The notes below the pieces were generated by a model. It worked only from the letters and a program-made list of their open reading frames with translations. It did no database searches and had not been told where the DNA came from. A stretch of DNA of 64,000 nucleotides from Enhydrobacter aerosaccus (GTDB lineage Bacteria > Pseudomonadota > Alphaproteobacteria > Reyranellales > Reyranellaceae). The stretch covers positions 26,640 through 90,639 of the forward strand of contig CAIKZO010000039.1 in the NCBI GenBank assembly GCA_903832005.1. Direction: 5' to 3'. Positions within the stretch are counted from its first letter, which is position 1. Each line of letters starts with the position of its first letter. A program made the translations under genes and the position numbers. Below, in pieces: positions 25,301-32,465 of this stretch.

Positions 25301-25606
25301 ATGGCGTTTCGTTCGTTTGGCTTTCACCTGCTTGTTCGCGTTGTCTTGATCTCCATCGGGTTCGTCATGGGCTTCGGCCTTGAGGGACATGCGCAGACAA
25401 TCAACCCGCCAGCAGGTCAACTGACCAGTACGGAGGGAAAGGCGATCTTTCCGTTCTTCCACGGTTCGAAGGTCGGCGATATCTGCAATCCGTACGTCGA
25501 CTACAACTGCGTGGCCAGCGAGGCCACGATCAAGGCGGCGCAAGAAGCGGCAGCCAAGAGCGGAAACTGCGACCCATACCTCGAGTACAAATGCCTCGAC
25601 ACCTAA
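25301..25606 (+). CDS. BBP2-type outer-membrane protein, N-terminal fragment (frameshifted)
   Basis: 101 aa: start ATG 25301 with GGGGG upstream, signal peptide ending at GHAQ, then a polar segment with four cysteines (GDICNPYVDYNC and GNCDPYLEYKC). The frame stops at TAA 25604-25606, but removing one A restores TYLGDDFFTRFFRYYQLEWG in frame with the barrel-coding ORF that follows. So this is the export signal and N-terminal linker of the same protein, separated by a one-base insertion. As it stands, only a short secreted peptide would be made. A true mutation or a sequencing error are both possible. The gene has the shared 48-bp element upstream. Confidence 0.75.
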   Translation: MAFRSFGFHLLVRVVLISIGFVMGFGLEGHAQTINPPAGQLTSTEGKAIFPFFHGSKVGDICNPYVDYNCVASEATIKAAQEAAAKSGNCDPYLEYKCLDT

Positions 25607-25748
25607 TCTAGGCGACGATTTTTTTACGCGCTTCTTCCGCTACTACCAGCTTGAATGGGGCAGGTCTGGCCCACCGAGCGATCCGAATGCGCCGCCGTCG
25701 GCGCGCGATGCCGCCGCCTGGCCGAAATCGCCGGTCGGGACACCCCCG

Positions 25749-27113
25749 ATGCCCTATATCGACTTCCCCTATGGCGGCACCCCTAACATAGGGACGACGC
25801 GGCCCAACTCGGTCGACAGCCCGTTCATGGCGGCGGTCGCGAATACGTCGCTCGGCAAATGGATGCAGGACGCGCACATCCAGGTCTACGGCTGGCTCAA
25901 CGGCGGCTTCAACCTGAGCACCAATCAAAATCAGCCCGGCGGCAACGCCCCCATCGGCTACGCCTACACCCCCAACACCGTACAGCTCGACCAGGCCGTC
26001 ATTTACATCGAGAGGCTTCCCGATACGGTGCAGAAGGATCACGTCGATTGGGGCTTTCGCCTGTCAGCGCTTTATGGCGAGAACTACCGCTACACCAACT
26101 CCTACGGCCTTCTCAGCGACCAGTTCAATGGCAGGAACCAGATCAACGGCTTCGATTTTCCGATGGTCTATGGCGACATCTACATTCCGCAAGTCGCCGA
26201 AGGCCTCAATGTCCGGATCGGGCGTTACATTTCGGTCCCCGACATCGAAGCGCAGCTCGCACCGAACAACTTCACATATACGCATTCGTTGACCTACACG
26301 GTGGACAACTACACCAATACCGGCATCCTGACCTCGCTTGCCCTGACGAAAAACGTGATGGTGCAGCTGGGCATCGACACCGGCACAGAGACGCCCCTCT
26401 GGAACCACGGTGTGACCATCCCAAACCCCATGCCGAATGCCTTGTACCCTGGCACGACAATGCTGAAGGATCCGGGAAACCAACCCAGCCTGGCCTTTTG
26501 CCTCCGCTTTACGAGCGACAGCGGCAACGACTCTTTTTATCCGTGCGTCGACGGCATCAACAACGGAGCCTGGGGTTATAACAACCTCCAGTGGCACGGA
26601 TTTACCTACTACCACAAATTCAACGAATACTGGAACCTTGCCTTCGAGGCCTACTGGCTTTCGGAAAATGGAATTCCCAATCTCAGGAACGCCGCCGCGC
26701 AGGCAATCGTCGCGGGTGGAGGCACGCCCTTTTCTCCGCAGTATGTTAATTTCAACGCGCCGCCTCAGGCTTACTGCGCTGATGCAAACGCGCTCTCTTG
26801 CACGGGCAACGCCTACGGCCTTTTGGCTTATATCAACTACTCTCCGGACAAGATGAACAACTTCTCATTCCGGCCCGAGATCTATGACGACCCGAACGGT
26901 TGGCGGACGGCCACCGGCGTTCCGACGCGCTACTACGCCGCTACGCTCGGCTGGCAGCATTTCTTCTCGCCGCAATTTGAAGTCCGGCCCGAGATCTCGT
27001 TTTGGCACTCCGAGGCCGGCGCTGGCTACACCGGCCCCTTCACTGGCGCCTTCAATGGCGGCACGAAGGCCGACATGTTCATGTTCGCCATGGACGCCAT
27101 CGTGCACTTCTAG
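25749..27113 (+). CDS. BBP2-type outer-membrane beta-barrel protein, main part (frameshifted)
   Basis: 454 aa from the first ATG; the frame is open back to about 25608 and reads GDDFFTRFFRYYQLEWG before it. Typical of the alphaproteobacterial BBP2 porin-like family: IQVYGWLNGGFNLSTN at the start of the barrel, DWGFRLSALYGENYRYTNS, PQVAEGLNVRIGRYISVPDIE, HSLTYTVDNYTNTGI, and a C-terminal aromatic strand ending in VHF for outer-membrane assembly. About 16 beta strands alternate with aromatic girdles. It lacks its own signal peptide, which lies in the upstream fragment (25301-25606) in another frame, so the protein cannot be exported unless the frameshift is bypassed. Codon use is less GC-rich than in neighbours, hinting at transfer. 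Function: general or solute-specific outer-membrane channel. Confidence 0.85.
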   Translation: MPYIDFPYGGTPNIGTTRPNSVDSPFMAAVANTSLGKWMQDAHIQVYGWLNGGFNLSTNQNQPGGNAPIGYAYTPNTVQLDQAVIYIERLPDTVQKDHVDWGFRLSALYGENYRYTNSYGLLSDQFNGRNQINGFDFPMVYGDIYIPQVAEGLNVRIGRYISVPDIEAQLAPNNFTYTHSLTYTVDNYTNTGILTSLALTKNVMVQLGIDTGTETPLWNHGVTIPNPMPNALYPGTTMLKDPGNQPSLAFCLRFTSDSGNDSFYPCVDGINNGAWGYNNLQWHGFTYYHKFNEYWNLAFEAYWLSENGIPNLRNAAAQAIVAGGGTPFSPQYVNFNAPPQAYCADANALSCTGNAYGLLAYINYSPDKMNNFSFRPEIYDDPNGWRTATGVPTRYYAATLGWQHFFSPQFEVRPEISFWHSEAGAGYTGPFTGAFNGGTKADMFMFAMDAIVHF

Positions 27114-27211
27114 ATCTGACAAGGCGCCGCCGCCGGCACTAGGCTGATATGGACCCCGAGATCGAGCTGCCAGTTCGGTCTCGGGCTCCAGGCGAGCGCG
27201 AAGTTGCTATG
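27110..27211 (-). pseudogene. Remnant of an outer-membrane protein gene, C-terminal piece
   Basis: The minus strand encodes FALAWSPRPNWQLDLGVHIS followed by LVPAAAPCQI and a stop. The intact protein at 36026-36883 has FALAWSPRPNLQFDVGVYIG, LVPAATPYQI and then a further eight residues (YAGIARRF). The DNA also matches along this stretch. The rest of the gene is missing: homology ends upstream near 27211 and at the CTAG shared with the porin stop. This is a truncated copy, so a deletion or recombination joined the porin to it. Confidence 0.7.
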
Positions 27212-27226
27212 CCTCAAGCCGATTCC

Positions 27227-27274
27227 TACGCCGTTCATACGGTACGCGCTAACGCCACCTCTCGAATTCCTACG
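27227..27274 (+). promoter_or_regulatory. Shared 48-bp triple-box upstream element, copy 3
   Basis: TACG at 27227, TACG at 27238, then CTCGAATTCCTACG at 27261-27274 (box 3 at 27271). Spacing is identical to the other copies although the boxes read TACG rather than TATG. Box 2 ends 86 nt before ATG 27328 of a 27-aa membrane peptide. Confidence 0.5.
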
Positions 27275-27327
27275 CCTGGATCGCATTGTATGCGGGCGGT
27301 CCGCTTCCTGCGGGCGATGAGGAGTCA

Positions 27328-27411
27328 ATGTTCGAACTTCTGTTTTTCGGGGTCGGTGTCCTGCTGTTTTGCCTGTTGATCGCCTACGATCGCCTGTCCA
27401 ACAGGCTGTGA
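27328..27411 (+). CDS. 27-aa hydrophobic peptide (tandem paralogue of 27886 ORF)
   Basis: A tiny ORF with a strong ribosome site (GAGGAG ending 4 nt before ATG 27328). The product is one membrane helix (FELLFFGVGVLLFCLLIAY) followed by a short charged tail ending RLSNRL. Length, the IAY motif and the RL ending match the 27-aa peptide at 27886-27969, so they are paralogues. The KdpF-like size and the position upstream of the kdp genes suggest a small subunit or regulator of a membrane complex. Too short for family assignment. Confidence 0.6.
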   Translation: MFELLFFGVGVLLFCLLIAYDRLSNRL

Positions 27412-27489
27412 CGGCGAGTCGTCGGTCGAGCTACTGGTCGACGACTTCTACATGCACAAGCAGATCGGCCGGCCGCGCTAGAAAAATCC

Positions 27490-27537
27490 TAGGGAATTCC
27501 TATGGCCGCGGGCTTTCTTCGGTCTCGCTTTCTTATG
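27490..27537 (+). promoter_or_regulatory. Shared 48-bp triple-box upstream element, copy 4
   Basis: TAGG at 27490, TATG at 27501, then CTCGCTTTCTTATG at 27524-27537. Box 2 ends 74 nt before ATG 27579. The preceding AGGGAATTCCT is itself palindromic. Confidence 0.55.
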
Positions 27538-27578
27538 GGGGGGCGCTCCACGTTGGTGGCTCATCGAGGGAAGTCGCC

Positions 27579-27737
27579 ATGTTCAATCCCGCTTCGTCTT
27601 TTGCTGCCACCGTTCAGAAGGTCGGCGAGGCGCCGGCTGCGCGAAAAGTGACTTTCGAGATCGGTGTGATCCTCGCATTGCACCTGGCGTTCGCGCTGGT
27701 GGTGACGGCCGTCCTGCAGTCCTTCGGTGAATTCTAG
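27579..27737 (+). CDS. Small (52 aa) single-helix membrane protein
   Basis: ATG 27579 follows GAGGGAAG. The product has a polar amphipathic N-terminal half (FNPASSFAATVQKVGEAPAA) and one membrane helix (IGVILALHLAFALVVTAVLQ) close to the C-terminus. No known family. It has its own copy of the 48-bp element, and its stop is 18 bp before the FNR-like box ahead of the kdp transcript. It is probably a membrane-associated small protein made under the same conditions as its neighbours. Confidence 0.6.
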   Translation: MFNPASSFAATVQKVGEAPAARKVTFEIGVILALHLAFALVVTAVLQSFGEF

Positions 27738-27755
27738 GGAGGAATGGCAATCGGC

Positions 27756-27769
27756 TTGATGCAGATCAA
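27756..27769. promoter_or_regulatory. FNR/FixK-type box
   Basis: TTGATGCAGATCAA matches the palindromic consensus TTGAT-N4-ATCAA exactly. Its centre (27762.5) lies 41 bp before about 27804. That is the classical activating distance if TATGGG at 27791-27796 is the -10 box. This would place the small ORF at 27886 and perhaps kdpFABC under oxygen or nitric-oxide control by an FNR/FixK/Nnr protein. Confidence 0.65.
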
Positions 27770-27790
27770 GTCGCAGGGGCACGGATTTAA

Positions 27791-27838
27791 TATGGGTTCC
27801 TTATGGCCCGTTCTCTCCAACACCCTCGAAATCCTATG
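27791..27838 (+). promoter_or_regulatory. Shared 48-bp triple-box upstream element, copy 5
   Basis: TATG at 27791 and 27802, then CTCGAAATCCTATG at 27825-27838. The last block is identical over 14 bp to copy 6 near 37400. Box 2 ends 80 nt before ATG 27886. An FNR-type box sits 21 bp upstream of this copy only. Confidence 0.6.
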
Positions 27839-27885
27839 TCCTGTCGCGTGAAAACCCCGCCCTCGTCACGACTGGGAGCGCTTCG

Positions 27886-27969
27886 ATGCTCGATGTAATC
27901 CTCTTGGCTGCCGGCTGCGGCTGCTTCGGCCTCGCCATCGCTTACGCCCACGCCTGCGACCGGCTGTAG
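27886..27969 (+). CDS. 27-aa hydrophobic peptide preceding kdpF
   Basis: ATG 27886 with GGGAG upstream. One hydrophobic helix with two cysteines (LLAAGCGCFGLAIAYAHACDRL) and the same length and IAY...RL ending as the peptide at 27328. Its stop is 10 bp before the kdpF start, so it is the first gene of the kdp transcript. Comparable tiny ORFs precede kdpF in other alphaproteobacteria, from memory. It may stabilise the KdpFABC complex or sense membrane state; no direct evidence. Confidence 0.65.
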   Translation: MLDVILLAAGCGCFGLAIAYAHACDRL

Positions 27970-27979
27970 GAGGCCTGCG

Positions 27980-28069
27980 ATGTTGATCGACCTCATTCTC
28001 GGCGGCGCCGTGACGCTCGGCCTGCTGGGCTACCTGATCTACGCGCTGCTGCGGCCCGAGCGCTTCTAA
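27980..28069 (+). CDS. kdpF: K+-transporting ATPase subunit KdpF
   Basis: 29-aa single-helix subunit of the Kdp potassium pump. The ending LIYALLRPERF is the KdpF signature, and AGGAGG lies just before ATG 27980. KdpF sits in the membrane between KdpA and KdpB and stabilises the complex. It is followed by kdpA after 22 bp. Small size makes it easy to miss. Confidence 0.88.
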   Translation: MLIDLILGGAVTLGLLGYLIYALLRPERF

Positions 28070-28091
28070 AGGCCATTGCTGAGGAATTTCC

Positions 28092-29795
28092 ATGACGTCC
28101 AACGGTTGGCTCCAGATCGCGCTGTTCTGCGTGGTCGTCGCGGCAGTGGTGAAGCCGCTCGGCGGCTACATGACGCGCGTCTTTGCCGGCGAGCGCACTT
28201 TGCTGGCGCCGGTGCTCGGTCCGCTCGAGCGGCTCGCCTATCGCCTGGGCGGCGTCGACGAACGGCAGGAGCAGGGCTGGCTCGCCTATGCCATCTCGAT
28301 GCTGCTGTTCAGCCTGGTGGGCTTCGTCAGCCTCTATGCCCTGATGCGCCTGCAGGCAGTGCCACTGTTCAATCCGGCTGGCCAGGGCGTGGTGGAGGAG
28401 GGTCTCGCCTTCAACACGGCGATGAGCTTCGACACCAACACCAACTGGCAGTCCTACGTGCCCGAGACGACGATGAGCTACCTCGTCCAGATGGCGGGGC
28501 TTACGGTGCATAATTTCGTCTCCGCCGCGACCGGCATTGCGCTGGCGATCGCGCTGGTGCGCGGCTTCGCGCGCCGCTCGGCCAAGACCATCGGAAACTT
28601 CTGGGTCGATCTGGTGCGCTGCACGCTCTACGTCCTGTTGCCGCTCTCGATCGTGGCCGCGCTGTTCTTCGTCTGGCAGGGCATGCCGCAGAACCTCGGC
28701 GCCTACACCGAGGTCACCACCCTGGAGGGCGCCAAGCAGGTGATCGCCCAGGGCCCTGTCGCCTCGCAGGAAGCGATCAAGATGCTGGGCACCAACGGCG
28801 GCGGCTTCTTCAACGCCAACTCCGCCCATCCATTCGAGAACCCGAACGAGCTCACGAATTTCGTGCAGATGGTGCTGATCTTCGCGATCGGTGCGGCCCT
28901 CACCAACGTCTTCGGTCGCATGGTCGGCGACCAGCGCCAGGGCTGGGCGGTGTTCGCGGTCATGGCCTTCCTCTTCCTGGGCGGCGTCACGCTGGCCTAC
29001 TGGGCGGAAGCCGGGGGCAATCCTGCGATCGCCCATCTCGGCGTCGACGGCGGCAACATGGAAGGCAAGGAAGTCCGCTTCGGCATCGCCAATTCGGCGC
29101 TGTTCGCCACGGTGACCACCGATGCCTCGTGCGGCGCGGTCAATGCGATGCACGATAGTTTCACGCCGCTCGGCGGCCTGGTGCCGCTGTTCAACATCCA
29201 GCTGGGCGAGATCATCGTGGGCGGCGTCGGCGCCGGCCTTTACGGCATGCTGCTGTTCGCCATCATCTCGGTGTTCGTGGCGGGCCTGATGGTCGGCCGC
29301 ACACCCGAATATATCGGCAAGAAGATCGAGGCCAAGGAAGTGAAGATGGCGATGCTGGCCATCCTGGTCCTGCCGCTGTCCATCCTGGGGTTCACCGCCG
29401 TCGCCACCGTCGTCGAGGCCGGCCTCGCGGGCGTGGCCAACGCCGGGCCGCACGGCTTCTCGGAGATCCTCTACGCCTACACGTCGGCCACCGGGAACAA
29501 CGGCTCGGCCTTCGCCGGCCTCAGCGCCAACACGCTCTTCTACAATTCGACCATTGGTCTGGCGATGTTCATCGGCCGCTTCCTGATGATCGTGCCGATG
29601 ATCGCCATCGCGGGCTCGCTGGCCTCGAAGAAGATCGTGCCTGCCTCGGGCGGCACCTTCCCGACGCATGGGCCGGTGTTCGTCGGGCTGGTGGTCGGCG
29701 TCATCCTGATCGTGGGCGGACTCACCTTCTTTCCGGCGCTCGCACTCGGCCCCTTGGTCGAGCACCTGTCGATGAACGCCGGCACGCTTTTCTAG
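28092..29795 (+). CDS. kdpA: K+-transporting ATPase subunit KdpA
   Basis: 567-aa potassium-channel-like subunit, full length, ten membrane helices. Selectivity-filter loops are visible: [42 protein letters not shown] and [15 protein letters not shown]. It binds K+ from the periplasm and passes it to KdpB. It is preceded by kdpF and followed 8 bp later by kdpB in a canonical kdpFABC operon. Expression normally responds to K+ limitation through KdpD/KdpE, encoded downstream here. Confidence 0.97.
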   Translation: MTSNGWLQIALFCVVVAAVVKPLGGYMTRVFAGERTLLAPVLGPLERLAYRLGGVDERQEQGWLAYAISMLLFSLVGFVSLYALMRLQAVPLFNPAGQGVVEEGLAFNTAMSFDTNTNWQSYVPETTMSYLVQMAGLTVHNFVSAATGIALAIALVRGFARRSAKTIGNFWVDLVRCTLYVLLPLSIVAALFFVWQGMPQNLGAYTEVTTLEGAKQVIAQGPVASQEAIKMLGTNGGGFFNANSAHPFENPNELTNFVQMVLIFAIGAALTNVFGRMVGDQRQGWAVFAVMAFLFLGGVTLAYWAEAGGNPAIAHLGVDGGNMEGKEVRFGIANSALFATVTTDASCGAVNAMHDSFTPLGGLVPLFNIQLGEIIVGGVGAGLYGMLLFAIISVFVAGLMVGRTPEYIGKKIEAKEVKMAMLAILVLPLSILGFTAVATVVEAGLAGVANAGPHGFSEILYAYTSATGNNGSAFAGLSANTLFYNSTIGLAMFIGRFLMIVPMIAIAGSLASKKIVPASGGTFPTHGPVFVGLVVGVILIVGGLTFFPALALGPLVEHLSMNAGTLF

Positions 29796-29803
29796 GAGCC
29801 ATC

Positions 29804-31834
29804 ATGGCCTTCTCCAAACAGATCCTGGGTCCCGCGGTGTTCGACGCGGTCAAGAAGCTCGACCCGCGCGTGATGGTGCGCAATCCCGTGATGTTCACGG
29901 TCGAGGTCGTGGCCGTCCTGACCACGGTCCTCTTCGTGCGCGACATCGTGCGCGGCCAGGGCGGGCTGGGCTTTGCCTTCCAGATAAACCTCTGGCTCTG
30001 GTTCACCGTGCTGTTCGCGAACTTCGCCGAGGCCGTCGCCGAAGGCCGCGGCAAGGCGCAGGCCGCGACCTTGCGCAAGGCCAAGACCGACACGGTGGCC
30101 AAGCGGCTGGCCGACGTCTCCGCTACGCAATGGGAGAGTGTGCCGGCGGCGCAGCTGCGCCGGGACGACATCGTGCTGGTCGAGACCGGCGACTTCATTC
30201 CGTCCGACGGCGACGTGATCGAGGGCATGGCCTCGGTCAACGAGGCCGCGATCACCGGCGAATCGGCGCCGGTCATCCGCGAGAGCGGCGGCGATCGCTC
30301 GGCCGTCACCGGCGGCACGCAGGTTATCTCCGACTGGATCAAGGTGCGCATCACCGCCCAGCCCGGCTCGACCTTCCTCGATCGCATGATCGCGCTGGTC
30401 GAGGGCGCCGAGCGCCAGAAGACGCCGAACGAGATCGCGCTCAACATCCTGCTGGCCGGCCTTACGATCATCTTCGTCTTCTCGGTCGCGAGCATCCCGA
30501 GCTTCGTGGCGTACGCCGGCGGCACGATGAGCGTGCTGGTGCTGGTGGCGCTGTTCGTCACCCTGATCCCGACCACGATCGGCGCGCTGCTGTCGGCCAT
30601 CGGCATCGCCGGCATGGACCGGCTGGTGCGCTTCAACGTGCTGGCCATGTCGGGCCGCGCCGTCGAGGCGGCTGGCGACGTCGATACCTTGCTGCTCGAC
30701 AAGACCGGCACCATCACGCTCGGCAACCGGCAGGCTGCTGAGTTCCTGCCGATCACCGGGGTCGGCGAACGCGAATTGGCCGATACGGCGCAGCTTGCCT
30801 CGCTGTCGGACGAGACGCCGGAGGGCCGCTCGATCGTCGTGCTGGCCAAGGAGAAGTACAATATCCGCGGCCGCGAGATGGCCCCGCTGCACGCGCACTT
30901 CATTCCGTTCTCCGCCCACACGCGGCTGAGCGGCATCGATCTCGACGGTTCCTCGATCCGCAAGGGCGCCGTCGATGCGGTCATCGCTCATGTTCAGGCC
31001 AACGAAAAGGCACCGGCCGCGGCGCGCGAGATCGTGAGCATCGCCGAGAAAGTCTCCCGGGCCGGCGGCACGCCGCTCGCCGTCTCCCGGGACGGCAAGC
31101 TGTTGGGGGTGATCCACCTCAAGGACATCGTCAAAGGAGGCATCCGCGACCGCTTCTCCACCTTGCGGAAGATGGGCATCCGCACGGTCATGATCACCGG
31201 CGACAATCCGCTCACGGCGGCGGCGATCGCGGCGGAAGCCGGCGTCGACGATTTCCTGGCGCAGGCGACGCCCGAGGCCAAGCTCAAGCTGATCCGCGAC
31301 GAGCAGGCCCAGGGCAAGCTGGTGGCGATGTGCGGCGACGGCACCAACGATGCGCCCGCACTCGCCCAGGCCGATGTCGGCGTGGCGATGAACACCGGCA
31401 CCATGGCGGCGCGCGAGGCCGGCAACATGGTCGACCTCGACAGCGATCCGGCCAAGCTGATCGAGATCGTCGAGATCGGCAAGCAGCTGCTGATGACGCG
31501 CGGCGCGCTCACCACTTTCTCGATCGCCAACGACGTCGCCAAGTACTTCGCCATCATCCCGGCGATGTTCCTGGCCTTCTATCCGCAGCTCCAGGCGCTG
31601 AACGTGATGCACCTGCGCACGCCGCAGAGCGCCATCCTGTCGGCGATCATCTTCAACGCTTTGGTGATCATCGCGCTGATCCCGCTGGCGCTGCGCGGCG
31701 TGCGGTACCGCCCGTCCGGCGCCTCGGTGGTGCTGCTGCGCAATCTGCTGGTCTATGGCCTGGGCGGCGTGATCGTGCCCTTCGTCGGCATCAAGCTGAT
31801 CGACATGGCGGTCGCTGCCATTGGCCTCGCGTGA
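29804..31834 (+). CDS. kdpB: K+-transporting P-type ATPase subunit KdpB
   Basis: 676-aa P-type ATPase subunit. Key motifs are all intact: TGESAPV in the actuator domain, [10 protein letters not shown] with the phosphorylated Asp, [14 protein letters not shown], and [20 protein letters not shown] in the hinge. Seven membrane helices are expected. It couples ATP hydrolysis to K+ uptake through KdpA. The start ATG 29804 has AGGAG upstream. The kdpC ORF begins 10 bp after its stop. Confidence 0.97.
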   Translation: MAFSKQILGPAVFDAVKKLDPRVMVRNPVMFTVEVVAVLTTVLFVRDIVRGQGGLGFAFQINLWLWFTVLFANFAEAVAEGRGKAQAATLRKAKTDTVAKRLADVSATQWESVPAAQLRRDDIVLVETGDFIPSDGDVIEGMASVNEAAITGESAPVIRESGGDRSAVTGGTQVISDWIKVRITAQPGSTFLDRMIALVEGAERQKTPNEIALNILLAGLTIIFVFSVASIPSFVAYAGGTMSVLVLVALFVTLIPTTIGALLSAIGIAGMDRLVRFNVLAMSGRAVEAAGDVDTLLLDKTGTITLGNRQAAEFLPITGVGERELADTAQLASLSDETPEGRSIVVLAKEKYNIRGREMAPLHAHFIPFSAHTRLSGIDLDGSSIRKGAVDAVIAHVQANEKAPAAAREIVSIAEKVSRAGGTPLAVSRDGKLLGVIHLKDIVKGGIRDRFSTLRKMGIRTVMITGDNPLTAAAIAAEAGVDDFLAQATPEAKLKLIRDEQAQGKLVAMCGDGTNDAPALAQADVGVAMNTGTMAAREAGNMVDLDSDPAKLIEIVEIGKQLLMTRGALTTFSIANDVAKYFAIIPAMFLAFYPQLQALNVMHLRTPQSAILSAIIFNALVIIALIPLALRGVRYRPSGASVVLLRNLLVYGLGGVIVPFVGIKLIDMAVAAIGLA

Positions 31835-31844
31835 GGAGCGCATC

Positions 31845-32450
31845 ATGTTGAAGGAAATCCGCCCCGCCCTCGTGATGATGGCGTTTCTGACCGTCCTGAC
31901 GGGCTTCGCCTATCCGCTGGCGATGACCGGTGTCGCCAAGGTGCTGTTCCCGCATCAGGCTGGCGGCAGTCTGGTCGAGAAAAACGGCAAGGTGATCGGC
32001 TCGGCATTGATCGGGCAGAACTTCTCGGAGGACAAATATTTCCATGGCCGTCCGTCGGCCACGACCGACACCGACCCGAAGGACCCGACCAAGACCGTGC
32101 CGGCGCCCTACAACGCCGCCAACTCGGCCGGCAGCAACGCCGGCCCTACGTCCAAGGCGCTGGTCGAGCGCGTCCAGGCCGACGTCGCCAGGCTCAAGGC
32201 GGAAAATCCGAAGGACGCCGTGCCGGTCGATCTCGTCACCACGTCTGCGAGCGGCCTCGATCCGCACATCACGCCGGAAGCCGCCTTCTTCCAGGTGCCG
32301 AGGGTGGCCAAGGCGCGCGGCCTCGAGGAGACGATCGTGCGCCGCCAGGTCCAGCTTCATCTCGAGGGCCGCACTTTCGGCATCCTGGGAGAGCCGAGGG
32401 TCAACGTGCTGGCGCTCAACATGGCGCTCGACGCTCTGGGGGCACGGTGA
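31845..32450 (+). CDS. kdpC: K+-transporting ATPase subunit KdpC
   Basis: 201 aa, normal KdpC length. One N-terminal membrane helix (LVMMAFLTVLTGFAYPLAMT) and a soluble periplasmic domain with the family motifs GSALIGQNFSEDKYFHGRPSAT, NAANSAGSNAGPTSKAL and GLDPHITPEAAFFQVPRVAKARG. ATG 31845 is chosen for the GAGGAGC site; the open frame to 31821 overlaps kdpB. KdpC raises the ATP affinity of KdpB and helps assembly. Confidence 0.96.
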   Translation: MLKEIRPALVMMAFLTVLTGFAYPLAMTGVAKVLFPHQAGGSLVEKNGKVIGSALIGQNFSEDKYFHGRPSATTDTDPKDPTKTVPAPYNAANSAGSNAGPTSKALVERVQADVARLKAENPKDAVPVDLVTTSASGLDPHITPEAAFFQVPRVAKARGLEETIVRRQVQLHLEGRTFGILGEPRVNVLALNMALDALGAR

Positions 32451-32465
32451 CATCCTTTGCGCCCA

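Noticed and set aside
25006..25302. 98-codon minus-strand frame upstream of the porin
   Set aside because: No ribosome site or domain and it covers the 48-bp element.
27149..27379. 76-codon plus-strand frame starting at 27149
   Set aside because: Runs through the gene remnant and the 48-bp element; no ribosome site. The 27-aa ORF in another frame at 27328 has one.
27993..29765. 590-codon minus-strand frame opposite kdpA
   Set aside because: Low-complexity His/Asp/Arg-rich reading; kdpA is certain on the other strand.
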